Positions 52,232 through 60,439 of a stretch of DNA of 64,000 bases are shown piece by piece. Position numbers and translations under genes: made by a program. Every line of letters starts with the position of its first letter. Position 1 is the stretch's first letter. This DNA comes from Streptomyces fulvoviolaceus (GTDB taxonomy: Bacteria; Actinomycetota; Actinomycetes; Streptomycetales; Streptomycetaceae): positions 1 through 64,000 of the forward strand of contig NZ_JOEY01000002.1 in assembly GCF_000718165.1 (NCBI RefSeq). The letters are read 5' to 3'. A model generated the notes under the pieces. The model searched no databases. It was not told the DNA's origin and saw only the letters and a list, made by a program, of their open reading frames with translations.

Positions 52232-53419
52232 ATGACTCCGGTCAGCCTGACTCCGGTCGGCCGCAGGGTCGCCGTGGTGGGCGCAGCCCTGTCCGACTGC
52301 GGCCGCGTGGACGACACGACCCCCTACGCGCTGCACGCCCAGGCCGCCCGCCGCGCCCTCGCCGACGCCGGCCTGGACCGCTCACTGGTCGACGGCCTCG
52401 CCTCGGCCGGCACGGGCACCCTCGCCCCCGCCGAGGTCGCCGAGTACCTGGGCCTGCGCCCCACCTGGGTCGACTCGACCTCCGTGGGCGGCTCCACCTG
52501 GGAGGTCATGGCGGCCCACGCGGCCGACGCGATCGCCGCCGGGCACGCGAACGCGGTCCTGCTGGTGTACGGCTCCACGGCCCGCGCGGACATCAAGGCG
52601 GGCCGGCGGACCGGCGACCTCTCCTTCGGCGCGCGCGGACCGCTCCAGTTCGAGGTCCCCTACGGCCACACGCTCATCGCCAAGTACGCCATGGCGGCCC
52701 GCCGCCACATGATCGAACACGGCACGACCATCGAGCAGTTGGCGGAAGTGGCGGTCCAGGCACGGGCGAACGCCTCGCTGAATCCCGAGGCGATGTTCCG
52801 GGACCCGATCACGGTCGACGAGGTCCTCTCCGGCCCGATGATCGCCGACCCCTTCACCAAGCTGCACTGCTGCCTGCGCTCCGACGGCGGGGCGGCGGTG
52901 CTGCTCGCGGCCGAGGAGTACGTACGGGACTGCCGTACGCCGCCGGTGTGGATCCTCGGTACCGGGGAGCACGTCTCGCACGTGAGCATGTCCGAGTGGG
53001 CCGACTTCACGGTGTCTCCGGCGGCGGTGAGCGGGCGGCTGGCGTTCGAGCGGGCGGGGGTGCGGCCCGAGGAGATCGAACTCGCCGAGATCTACGACGC
53101 GTTCACCTACATGACGCTGGTGACGCTGGAGGACCTGGGCTTCTGCGGGAAGGGCGAGGGCGGGGCCTTCGTGGAGAAGGGGCGGCTGAAGGTCGAGGGC
53201 GGAGATCTGCCCGTGAACACGGACGGGGGCGGGCTGTCGGCCCAACACCCGGGGATGCGGGGGCTGTTCCTGCTGGTGGAGGCGGTGCGGCAGCTGCGCG
53301 GGGAGGCGGGGGCGCGGCAGGTGCGGCGGCGGGACGGATCGGCGCCGGGACTCGCGGTGGCCTCCGGCACGGGGGGCTGGTTCTGCTCGTCGGGGACGGT
53401 GATCCTGGGGCGGGGGTGA
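52232..53419 (+). CDS. Ltp-like thiolase without a nucleophile Cys
   Basis: 395 aa. VGRRVAVVGAALSDCGRVDDTT, EYLGLRPTWVDSTSVGGSTWEVMAAHAADAI, RSDGGAAVLLAAEEY, IELAEIYDAFTYMTLVTLEDLGFCGKGEGGAF, NTDGGGLSAQHPGMRGLFLLVEAVRQLRG. At the usual nucleophile Cys position it has GGSTWE, so it is unlikely to be a true thiolase; an Ltp2-type aldolase or a structural partner is more likely. GGAGG precedes the ATG. Divergent from the acyl-CoA dehydrogenase. Confidence 0.88.
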   Translation: MTPVSLTPVGRRVAVVGAALSDCGRVDDTTPYALHAQAARRALADAGLDRSLVDGLASAGTGTLAPAEVAEYLGLRPTWVDSTSVGGSTWEVMAAHAADAIAAGHANAVLLVYGSTARADIKAGRRTGDLSFGARGPLQFEVPYGHTLIAKYAMAARRHMIEHGTTIEQLAEVAVQARANASLNPEAMFRDPITVDEVLSGPMIADPFTKLHCCLRSDGGAAVLLAAEEYVRDCRTPPVWILGTGEHVSHVSMSEWADFTVSPAAVSGRLAFERAGVRPEEIELAEIYDAFTYMTLVTLEDLGFCGKGEGGAFVEKGRLKVEGGDLPVNTDGGGLSAQHPGMRGLFLLVEAVRQLRGEAGARQVRRRDGSAPGLAVASGTGGWFCSSGTVILGRG

Positions 53420-53467
53420 ACCGGCGACCGGGCGGGGCGGGCGATCGCCTCGGTCGCCTGAGCCCCG

Positions 53468-54805
53468 CTAGGGGCTGACCTTGATGACGGCCTCGTCGTT
53501 GGACGCGTCCGGGTCCTGGCGGCCGATGTCCCACGGACTGGTCCTGTCCTTTTCCTGGAGGTCCAGGGTGCCCTCCCCCGGGTCGCCGAGGTGGGCGGTG
53601 AACTCGAAGGACTGGGTGTCGCCCGGGTCCAGGCCACGTACGTCGCAGGTGTAGGTGTAGCCGTTGTTGTCGCAGTACGGCTCGTAGACGCCGTCGTCGT
53701 ACTCCGACATGGGCTGCTTCACGATGGTCAGGCCGAGGGGCGGGTCGAACACCAGCTCGGCCGGGGTGCCGTCGGCGGGGCCGTTGTTGCGGACCTTGAT
53801 CTGGAAGGTGCGCTCGGTGCCGGGGTCGCCGTGCAGGTCGACGTCGGAGACCTCGTAGTCGGCGTGGGTGTCGACGACGAGGTAGGTGCTGCCGCCGCCC
53901 CCGACGAAGGCGCCCTTCGTGTACGCGGGGTCCTTGGTGGCCTCGGCCTCCAGGGTCGGGCCGTCACCGAGGTCACCGCCCTTCGGGACGGTGGCGTAGT
54001 GCCCCGGGCCCGCGTCCAGCGCCCAGACGTCCCGGCCGTAGGAGGGGTACATCACCGTCTTGCGGACGCGCAGGTTCAGGGCGGGCCGGAGGACGACGGT
54101 CTCCCCCGGGTCGATCCGCAGCTTCGGGAACTCGCACACCGCGATGTGGTTGCGATTCTGCGGCGGGTAACGGCAGTTGTCGTACCACTCGGCGAAGTCC
54201 ATGTTGTTGGCGCCGAGTTCCAGCCCCAGCCCCTTGACCGGCACCTCACCCGTGTTCCGCACGACGACCGGGGAGACCAGCTCGGAGCCGGGGCGGATGT
54301 TCTTCATGGACTCGGGTGCCACCGCCTCGACGACCGGCTCGCCCACGACGAACTTCGTCCGCGCGGTGAGCTTCTTGCCGTCCTTCGTGGTGTACGTGTA
54401 GCGGACGAGGGCCGTGTCACCGGCTTTGGCGCCCTTGGCGGCGACCGTCTTGGCCCGGGGGCTGTCCGACCAGTTGCTGTAGTCGCCGTCGACCTCGCAG
54501 GTGAGGTGCGCGGAATCGCCTGTGCAGGCCCCGTACTTCTTCAGCCGGACGGTGTCCTGCGCCTCGCGCGGCACGTCCACGGTGAGCTTGCGGACTCCGA
54601 GTTCGTCGCCGTCGTCCTTGGCCACGAGGGCGAAGGGCATCTTGTCCTTGAGGCCGACCTTGTCGCCGTGGGGGCGCAGGTAGTAGACCTCGGGGACGGA
54701 GAGGGAGGGGGAGGGGGAGCCCATGTCGCCGGCGGTGCAGGCGGTGAGGGGCGCGAGGAGTACGACGGCGGCGCCAACTGCCGTACTGGATATGCGTTTT
54801 GCCAT
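53468..54805 (-). CDS. Secreted lipoprotein with DUF11-like repeats
   Basis: 445 aa. Signal AKRISSTAVGAAVVLLAPLTAC (lipobox). The mature part consists of beta-sandwich repeats: GSELVSPVVVRNTGEVPVKGLGLEL and TERTFQIKVRNNGPADGTPAEL..DPPLGLTIV resemble DUF11/CARDB modules found in surface proteins. No catalytic motif. Unlinked to the catabolic genes. Confidence 0.82.
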   Translation of the reverse strand: MAKRISSTAVGAAVVLLAPLTACTAGDMGSPSPSLSVPEVYYLRPHGDKVGLKDKMPFALVAKDDGDELGVRKLTVDVPREAQDTVRLKKYGACTGDSAHLTCEVDGDYSNWSDSPRAKTVAAKGAKAGDTALVRYTYTTKDGKKLTARTKFVVGEPVVEAVAPESMKNIRPGSELVSPVVVRNTGEVPVKGLGLELGANNMDFAEWYDNCRYPPQNRNHIAVCEFPKLRIDPGETVVLRPALNLRVRKTVMYPSYGRDVWALDAGPGHYATVPKGGDLGDGPTLEAEATKDPAYTKGAFVGGGGSTYLVVDTHADYEVSDVDLHGDPGTERTFQIKVRNNGPADGTPAELVFDPPLGLTIVKQPMSEYDDGVYEPYCDNNGYTYTCDVRGLDPGDTQSFEFTAHLGDPGEGTLDLQEKDRTSPWDIGRQDPDASNDEAVIKVSP

Positions 54806-54902
54806 CACCCCTCCATCCGACGGAATGCCCCGGCCCGTCGAACGGTTCTGCTTGGTCAGAAGTTCCGCAGGAGCGACACCCGAGCCGCCGGAGGAGTTCG
54901 TC

Positions 54903-55328
54903 ATGGCCCTGACCCGCGAAGAGCGCGAAGAGTTCCTGGCCGAGCCGCATGTCGCCGCGCTGGCCGTCGAGGCGGGAGGAGGACGCGCCCCGCTGACCGT
55001 GCCGATCTGGTACCAGTACGCACCCGGCGACGACCTGTGGATCCTCACCGGGCTCGACTCCCGCAAGCACCGGCTGATCAGCGCGGCCGGCCGGTTCTCC
55101 CTGCTGGTCGACCGGGTCGAGCCGACCCTTCGGTACGTGTCGGTCGAGGGGCCGGTCGTCGACACGACCCCCTTCACCGTGGAGCAGCTCCGCGAGATCG
55201 CCGCGCGCTACGTCCCCGCCGAGAAGCTGGACAGCTACGTCGACTGGGCACTGAAGAACCACGGGGAGCAGGTGATCATCCGGATGCGGCCCGAGCGGTG
55301 GGTGACGGCCGATCTCGGTTCGCTGTAA
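54903..55328 (+). CDS. Pyridoxamine-phosphate-oxidase-like (PPOX/F420-type) protein
   Basis: 141 aa, split barrel: LTREEREEFLAEPHVAALAVEAGGGRAPLTVPIWYQYAPGDDLWILTG, RKHRLISAAGRFSLLVDRVEP, YVSVEGPVVD. The EEREEFLAEPHVA...P-W motif is common in F420- or FMN-binding PPOX proteins. GGAGGAG precedes the ATG. The next gene starts ten bases after its stop. Confidence 0.85.
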   Translation: MALTREEREEFLAEPHVAALAVEAGGGRAPLTVPIWYQYAPGDDLWILTGLDSRKHRLISAAGRFSLLVDRVEPTLRYVSVEGPVVDTTPFTVEQLREIAARYVPAEKLDSYVDWALKNHGEQVIIRMRPERWVTADLGSL

Positions 55329-55338
55329 CAATCGGGGC

Positions 55339-56004
55339 ATGGGAACGGATCTTCACGAGCTGCTCAGGTCCCTGCGGGTGTGGGACCCGGAGGTCACCGC
55401 GCTGCCGGCCTTCGACACGGACACCGCGCCCGCGACCCCGCTGGACCTCTTCACCACCTGGTTCGCGGAGGCGGTGGCCGCCGGGCAGACCGAGCCGCAC
55501 ACCATGTCCCTCGCGACGGCGGACGAGGCGGGCATGCCGGACGTACGGACCGTGATGCTGCACGGTGCCGACGCGGACGGCTGGGCCTTCGCGAGCCACT
55601 CCCACAGCCGCAAGGGCGGGCACCTGGCCGCCCGGCCGTATGCCGCGCTCGGCTTCTACTGGCCGGTGCTGGGCCGCCAGGTGCGGGTCCGGGGGCCGGT
55701 CACCGCGGCGCCCTCGGAGGAGGGGCAGGCGGACCTGCACGCCCGCTCCACGGGAGCGCTGGCCGCCGCGCTCACCGGCCGGCAGAGCCAAGTCCTGGGC
55801 TCACTCGGGGAGTTGGCGCAGGCCTCCGAGGCGGCCTGGGAGCAGGCTCAGCGTGAGCCCGGCGCGCCGGTCCCGTCCTGGACGCTGTACCGGCTCCGGC
55901 CGGACGAGGTGGAGTTCTTCCAGGGGGACGAGCGGCGGCGGCATGTGCGGCTGAACTACCGCCGCACCGAGGGGGGGTGGGCTCAAGAGCTGCTCTGGCC
56001 CTGA
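55339..56004 (+). CDS. Pyridoxine 5'-phosphate oxidase-like flavoprotein
   Basis: 221 aa: PLDLFTTWFAEAVAAGQTEPHTMSLATADEAGMPDVRTVMLHG, FASHSHSRKGGHLAARPYAALGFYWPVLGRQVRVRGPV, and the C-terminal WTLYRLRPDEVEFFQGDERRRHVRLNYRR (PdxH-type dimer region). It matches PdxH in layout, but such Streptomyces paralogues may act on other substrates. Its 3' end overlaps the convergent acetyltransferase by 22 bases. Confidence 0.88.
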   Translation: MGTDLHELLRSLRVWDPEVTALPAFDTDTAPATPLDLFTTWFAEAVAAGQTEPHTMSLATADEAGMPDVRTVMLHGADADGWAFASHSHSRKGGHLAARPYAALGFYWPVLGRQVRVRGPVTAAPSEEGQADLHARSTGALAAALTGRQSQVLGSLGELAQASEAAWEQAQREPGAPVPSWTLYRLRPDEVEFFQGDERRRHVRLNYRRTEGGWAQELLWP

Positions 56005-56861
56005 AACCCGTACACCGCGAAGTCCGTCGCCGGCCGGTACCCGATCCGCTGGTACAGGCCGTTGCTGGTCGGGTTGGCCAGGTCGGTGAAGAGGAGCACC
56101 TCCTCGGCGCCCCGCTGCCGTGCGGTCCGGCTGGCCTCCGCGGTGGCGGCGCCGGCGTAGCCCCGGCCGCGCAGACGGGCCGGGGTGTAGACGGGCGCCA
56201 CCCGGATCTGGCCCGCGACCAGCGGGGTCAGTCCGGCCATGGAGACGGGGGTGCCGTCGGGGGTCTCCCAGAGCAGGATCCCGCCGTACGCGATCCGCGC
56301 GTCGGCCCAGGAGTCGGCGCGCGCGACACCGTCGGACTCACCGATGTCCTCGGTGAACTCGCGGAACCAGCGCGCCAGCAGCTCCCGGTCCCGCTCCCCC
56401 GCGACCCGCGCCCGCCCCTGAGGCACCGGCTCCGGCACGGTCAGCTCGCCGAGTCGGTACAGCCGCTGGCGCTGATGGAGCGCGGCCGTGGCGCCGGTGT
56501 GCCGCTGCCAGGCCTCGGCGAAGGCGGTGACGGACTCGCTGTCCCCCGCGGCCCCGGGAACCGGGCGGCCGAGCCCGGCCAGGTGTACGGCGAGGGCATC
56601 GGCCTCCTCGGCGGTGAGGGGCGTGAGGCTCAGCCGGTAGGGCGGGGTCCGGAAGTAGGCCGCACGCACCTTTCCGTCCTGTTCCAGCAGGCCGAAGAAG
56701 GGTGCCTCGTCGCTGCCGTACGCCTGCGGTCCACGGGTGCGCAGTGCCTCGGTCACGGTCAGCACGACGGTGTGCGGCGCGGGGCGCGAGTGCAGGAAGT
56801 CCTCGGCGCGGGCGAGGAAGGCGTCGAGATCGTCGGTGGTGTGCCAGTCGTCGGGGCGCAT
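55983..56861 (-). CDS. GNAT-family acetyltransferase
   Basis: 292 aa. A divergent N-terminal half (VVLTVTEALRTRGPQAYGSDEAPFFGLLEQDGKVRAAYFRTPPYRL) and a canonical GNAT C-terminal half: IRVAPVYTPARLRGRGYAGAATAEAS (acetyl-CoA site R/Q-x2-GxG/A), NGLYQRIGYRPATDFAVYGF. Substrate unknown. Confidence 0.9.
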   Translation of the reverse strand: MRPDDWHTTDDLDAFLARAEDFLHSRPAPHTVVLTVTEALRTRGPQAYGSDEAPFFGLLEQDGKVRAAYFRTPPYRLSLTPLTAEEADALAVHLAGLGRPVPGAAGDSESVTAFAEAWQRHTGATAALHQRQRLYRLGELTVPEPVPQGRARVAGERDRELLARWFREFTEDIGESDGVARADSWADARIAYGGILLWETPDGTPVSMAGLTPLVAGQIRVAPVYTPARLRGRGYAGAATAEASRTARQRGAEEVLLFTDLANPTSNGLYQRIGYRPATDFAVYGFQGQSSS

Positions 56862-56900
56862 GGCTCATGATCCCGCGGGTCGACGTTCGACGCCGCTGAA

Positions 56901-57497
56901 TTACGGGCACTCAGGATCCGTCGCCAGTCGCCCGTGCAGGTGCTCGTCCCGGAACGCGTCGTGCCGGCCCGCCTCGAACATCGCGCCCCTCAGCGTCCCC
57001 TCGAGGCGGAAGCCGCACCGCTCGGCGATGCGACAGGAGGCCTCGTGGCCGAGGGCATGGCCCAGTTCGAGGCGGTGCAGGCCCCGGTCGGTGAGGGCCC
57101 AGTGCGCGGCGAGGCGCAGGGCGCGGGTGGCGACGCCGTGGCCGCGGGCCTCGGGGAGGACCCAGTAGCCGACGCGGGCGGTGCGGAAGACATGGCTGAT
57201 CTCGTTGATGCCGATGTGGCCGAGGGTCGTACCGCTCGACTCGTCCGTGACGCGGTACGGCGCACTCGTGCCGTCCGCCGTCCGCTCGGCCCTGCGGCGC
57301 AGCACGTCGCGGGCGCCGTCGAGGTCGGTGACCAGGACGAGCGGGGTGTTCCAGCGCCGGAACTCCGGGTCGGTCGACGCGCGCAGGTAGTCCGCGACGT
57401 CGGCGTCGGAGTCCGCGTTCCAGGAGGTCAGGCGTATGCCGGAACCGTGCAGGTCGGGAAGGGAGTGGGTGCTCTGCTGATCGTCGACGTGGGCCAT
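56901..57497 (-). CDS. RimJ/RimL-type GNAT acetyltransferase
   Basis: 198 aa from ATG 57497. IRLTSWNADSDADVADYLRA, TLGHIGINEISHVFRTARVGYWVLPEARGHGVATRALRLAAHWAL (acetyl-CoA site), LHRLELGHALGHEASCRIAERCGFRLEGTLRGAM. Typical of ribosomal-protein or small-molecule N-acetyltransferases. It starts eight bases after the DUF35 gene, so it lies in the same transcription unit as site G. Confidence 0.9.
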   Translation of the reverse strand: MAHVDDQQSTHSLPDLHGSGIRLTSWNADSDADVADYLRASTDPEFRRWNTPLVLVTDLDGARDVLRRRAERTADGTSAPYRVTDESSGTTLGHIGINEISHVFRTARVGYWVLPEARGHGVATRALRLAAHWALTDRGLHRLELGHALGHEASCRIAERCGFRLEGTLRGAMFEAGRHDAFRDEHLHGRLATDPECP

Positions 57498-57505
57498 CGG
57501 GCCAT

Positions 57506-57913
57506 TCAAGCCGTTGTCCCGTTTCCGCGCGGCCGGAATATCGGCGTCCCGTTCCGGAAGGCGATCTCCAGTTCCATCCCGGCCCGCAGCTCCTCGTGCG
57601 GGCAGTCCACGATCTCCGTCATCATCCGCGGGCCCTCGGCGAGATCGACGACGGCGGCGACGTACGGGGTGCGCCCGGAGAAGGGCGGCAGGTCGTTGCG
57701 GTGGACGACGGACCAGGTGTAGAGCGCGGCCCGGCCGCTCGCCGGTTCCCAGGCGCCGTCCTCGCTCCAGCAGTGCGGGCAGAACTCGCGCGGGTAGTGG
57801 TGGACCCGTGCGCATGCCCCGCAGCGCCGGAGCAGGAGCCGGCCCTGGGCCGCCGCGTCCCAGTAGGTGCGGGTGAAGGCGTCCGCCTCGGGAAGGTCGT
57901 AGCGCGCACTCAT
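57506..57913 (-). CDS. DUF35 Zn-ribbon OB-fold protein
   Basis: 135 aa. Zinc ribbon CGACARVHHYPREFCPHC, then OB-fold (GRAALYTWSVVHRNDLPPF, PYVAAVVDLAEGPRMMTEIV). A thiolase/Ltp partner; no thiolase is adjacent, so it may serve the Cys-less thiolase at 52232. GGGG lies eight bases before ATG 57913. Downstream of the DoxX pseudogene in the site G operon. Confidence 0.92.
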   Translation of the reverse strand: MSARYDLPEADAFTRTYWDAAAQGRLLLRRCGACARVHHYPREFCPHCWSEDGAWEPASGRAALYTWSVVHRNDLPPFSGRTPYVAAVVDLAEGPRMMTEIVDCPHEELRAGMELEIAFRNGTPIFRPRGNGTTA

Positions 57914-57929
57914 CGAAAGAACCCCAGCG

Positions 57930-58383
57930 CGCTGTCCTGCGACCACGTCTCGTCTGGCACGACATCCCGAGCAGGGCCATCATCGAGTTCTGCCCCTGCT
58001 CGGCCATGTCGTGGATCATCAGCACGAGTTGAAGCTCTCTCCCGGATGAATCCGGAAGATTCCCTCCTAGGTCGCCCTGGCGGGTTTGACGGGTCATGCC
58101 CGTCCGGCGACGATCCTCCCGACCGCCGGGGCAAGTACGAGACTCGCCCTGATTGCTGAGGACTTGGTTGTCGTCCCCTGCGTTGCAGTGATCGTACCAA
58201 CTGAGTTCCAGCTCGTACGGCGTTCCAGCGATGCTTCGCCGCCACGCCCGCGGCCCAGCCGATCCCGCCGCCCTCGAACCACGTCTTCTTGTCCTTGTGC
58301 CGCCAGCTCTCCAGCCACCACAGGCCGAGGCCCATGCGCAGCACGGCCAGCCATTCGGCGCCGCTGAGCCAGATGGAGTCCAT
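57930..58383 (-). pseudogene. DoxX-like membrane protein, broken
   Basis: ATG 58383 opens a convincing start (WLSGAEWLAVLRMGLGLWWL, AAGVAAKHRWNAVR). Later, in another frame, VLMIHDMAEQGQNSMMALLG gives the family's last helix. The middle (about 58020-58205) is roughly 190 bases of unrelated sequence bordered by GAGTT-N2-AGCT at both junctions (near 58022 and 58201). The C-terminus is also missing. The promoter with operator G is intact, so the downstream DUF35 and GNAT genes may still be expressed. Confidence 0.72.
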
Positions 58384-58387
58384 GGAT

Positions 58388-58402
58388 CTGACGGTACGTC
58401 AG
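58388..58402 (-). promoter_or_regulatory. CTGAC-N5-GTCAG operator, site G, over a leaderless -10
   Basis: CTGAC-GGTAC-GTCAG. On the minus strand it contains TACCGT (58396-58391), which ends seven bases before ATG 58383, the same promoter geometry as site C. Confidence 0.72.
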
Positions 58403-58563
58403 GTAAGCCCTCGCCGGGAACCCCGCGTGATTTCCGTGGGAGAAACCTGTGCGCCCGCCATGAAGCTATGTGTCCACAATGAATCGACCAGAATTGTTGG
58501 CAATTTTGTTGGCGGCTGACTACGTTCGCTTGCGCAAGGGAGATCGAGCGACCGAGAGGCACC

Positions 58564-60201
58564 GTGGTGAAGCACAGGGCAGTCAAGCGCAGGACCGTCG
58601 TCATGGGGATCGGTGCGACGGCAGGCGTCGCCGCCGTCGGCGGCATCGCGCTCAGCGCGCAGGCCTCCGACACGAGCAGCGACTCGTCCGCCTCGGACAC
58701 TCTGGCCTTCGACCCCGACGGCTACACGAAGCTGACGAAGACGATCACCGACACGGACGACGTCGAGCACTCGGTGACGTACCACTTCTGGAAGGCGATC
58801 ACCTACGTCGCCAACCCCGTGGACGCCACCTACCAGTCGCTCATCGTCAGCGCCCCGGTCGAGATCGACGGCAAGACGGTCGACCCGACGAACGCGCCGA
58901 TCCTGCTCGCCAACTCCGTCGGCGGGTACATGCCCTCCTCCGTGGCGGACGCCACCGAGGTCGGCGGCGGCGGTTCGGCCATGGGCGGTGGCGGCGGCGC
59001 GCCCAGCGGTGCGCCCACCGGCTCGGCCGCACCCAGCGCCTCGGCCTCCACCTCCAACGCGAACGGCAACACCAACGCCACCGGCGGCGCCACCTCCAGC
59101 AACCAGCTCCTGGCGCTGGCCGCCGGGTACGTCGTCATCGAGCCCGGCGCCCGCGGCCGTACGCTCAAGAACTCCGACGGCGAGTACTACGGCACCGCCC
59201 CGGCCGCGATCGTCGACCTCAAGGCGGCGGTGCGGTACATCAGGTCCAACAAGGGCCGCATCCCCGGCAACGTCGAGCGGATCGTCTCCGCGGGCACCAG
59301 CGCGGGCGGCGCCCTGTCCGCCCTGCTGGGCGCCTCCGGCGACAGCAAGATCTACGACGAGTTCCTCAAGGAGCTCGGCGCGGCCGACGCCTCCGACGCG
59401 ATCTTCGCGACCGGCGCCTGGTGCCCGATCACCGACCTGGAGCACGCCGACGGCGCCTACGAGTGGAACTGGGGCACCAACGACCTCAGCACCGGCAAGC
59501 AGGTCGACCAGACGGTCTCCAAGGCGCTGCAGGCGCAGTTCGCCGAGTACCAGGCCGCCCTGAAGCTGCGCGGCCTGAACGGCTTCGGCACGCTGACCGC
59601 CCGCAACTACGACGAGTACCTGGTCAAGCAGTACCTGGAGCCGTCCGCGACCAAGTACCTCGCCGACCTGTCGGACTCCGACCGCACGACGTACCTCGCC
59701 GCCAACACCTTCATCACCTGGTCCGGCGGCAAGGCCTCCTTCACCTGGGCCGACTTCCTCACCCACGTGGGCGCCCGCAAGAAGGACACCCCCGCCTTCG
59801 ACGCCTTCGACCTGTCGGCCGGCGAGAACAACCTGTTCGGCGCGGGCACGACCCTGGCCCGCCACTTCACGGCGTACGGCGCGAAGAACGACACCACGGG
59901 CCTCAGCAGCAAGCGGGTCGCGAGCGACATCCCCGCGAAGCTCGACCTGATGAACCCGATGTACCACCTGGAGCGGAAGAACCCGGGCCGCTCCAAGCAC
60001 TGGTGGATCCGCCTCGGCACCGAGGACTCCGACACCTCGCTGACGGTCGCCGCCAACCTCGCCGCCGCCGCGAACGGCCTGGGCGACGACGTCAACCACC
60101 TCTACTACTGGGACCAGGGCCACGGCGCGAACACCGACCCGGGCGACTTCATCACCTGGATCGCCAAGGTGACGGGCCACAGGTCGGGCCTCAAGAAGTA
60201 G
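58564..60201 (+). CDS. Secreted subtype-B-tannase-like esterase
   Basis: 545 aa. Tat-type signal KRRTVVMGIGATAGVAAVGG...AQA. Residues about 75-500 form an alpha/beta-hydrolase with an insertion rich in Gly/Ser/Ala/Asn (about 137-178). Nucleophile GTSAGGALSALLGASGDS (Ser near 246) matches the subtype-B tannases of lactobacilli; further landmarks are FATGAWCPITDLEHAD, LMNPMYHLERKN, WIRLGTEDSDTS (Asp) and DQGHGAN (His). It likely hydrolyses galloyl or related phenolic esters outside the cell. GTG 58564; the upstream gap has a TTGTTGGC direct repeat (58494, 58506). Confidence 0.82.
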   Translation: MVKHRAVKRRTVVMGIGATAGVAAVGGIALSAQASDTSSDSSASDTLAFDPDGYTKLTKTITDTDDVEHSVTYHFWKAITYVANPVDATYQSLIVSAPVEIDGKTVDPTNAPILLANSVGGYMPSSVADATEVGGGGSAMGGGGGAPSGAPTGSAAPSASASTSNANGNTNATGGATSSNQLLALAAGYVVIEPGARGRTLKNSDGEYYGTAPAAIVDLKAAVRYIRSNKGRIPGNVERIVSAGTSAGGALSALLGASGDSKIYDEFLKELGAADASDAIFATGAWCPITDLEHADGAYEWNWGTNDLSTGKQVDQTVSKALQAQFAEYQAALKLRGLNGFGTLTARNYDEYLVKQYLEPSATKYLADLSDSDRTTYLAANTFITWSGGKASFTWADFLTHVGARKKDTPAFDAFDLSAGENNLFGAGTTLARHFTAYGAKNDTTGLSSKRVASDIPAKLDLMNPMYHLERKNPGRSKHWWIRLGTEDSDTSLTVAANLAAAANGLGDDVNHLYYWDQGHGANTDPGDFITWIAKVTGHRSGLKK

Positions 60202-60272
60202 CCCCGCGGGAGTAGCCCGCACCCAAGAACGCGGTACCCGGTTTCCCGTCATGGTTTCCGGACACCGCCCAG

Positions 60273-60317
60273 CCACGGCGCCGAGCCCCTCCGCCTTTTG
60301 CGGGCTCGGCGCCGTGG
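60273..60317. terminator. Tannase-gene terminator hairpin
   Basis: CCACGGCGCCGAGCCC and its perfect complement (16 bp) around a 13-base loop, 71 bases after the stop. Confidence 0.85.
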
Positions 60318-60439
60318 TGCGTCTGCGACACCTCTACGACACGAATCCCACCCACTCCTCCTACAGGCGTGATCGATCCGAAACCAATTCCGGTCTTGAC
60401 CGAGACCCATCAACGCAGGCCGTGATTACGCTCGCGCAC

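Noticed and set aside
58479..58560. Small upstream frame (NRPELLAILLAADYVRLRKG) before the tannase gene
   Set aside because: No ribosome site and no similarity recognised; the AT-rich direct repeat here is better explained as a promoter or operator region.
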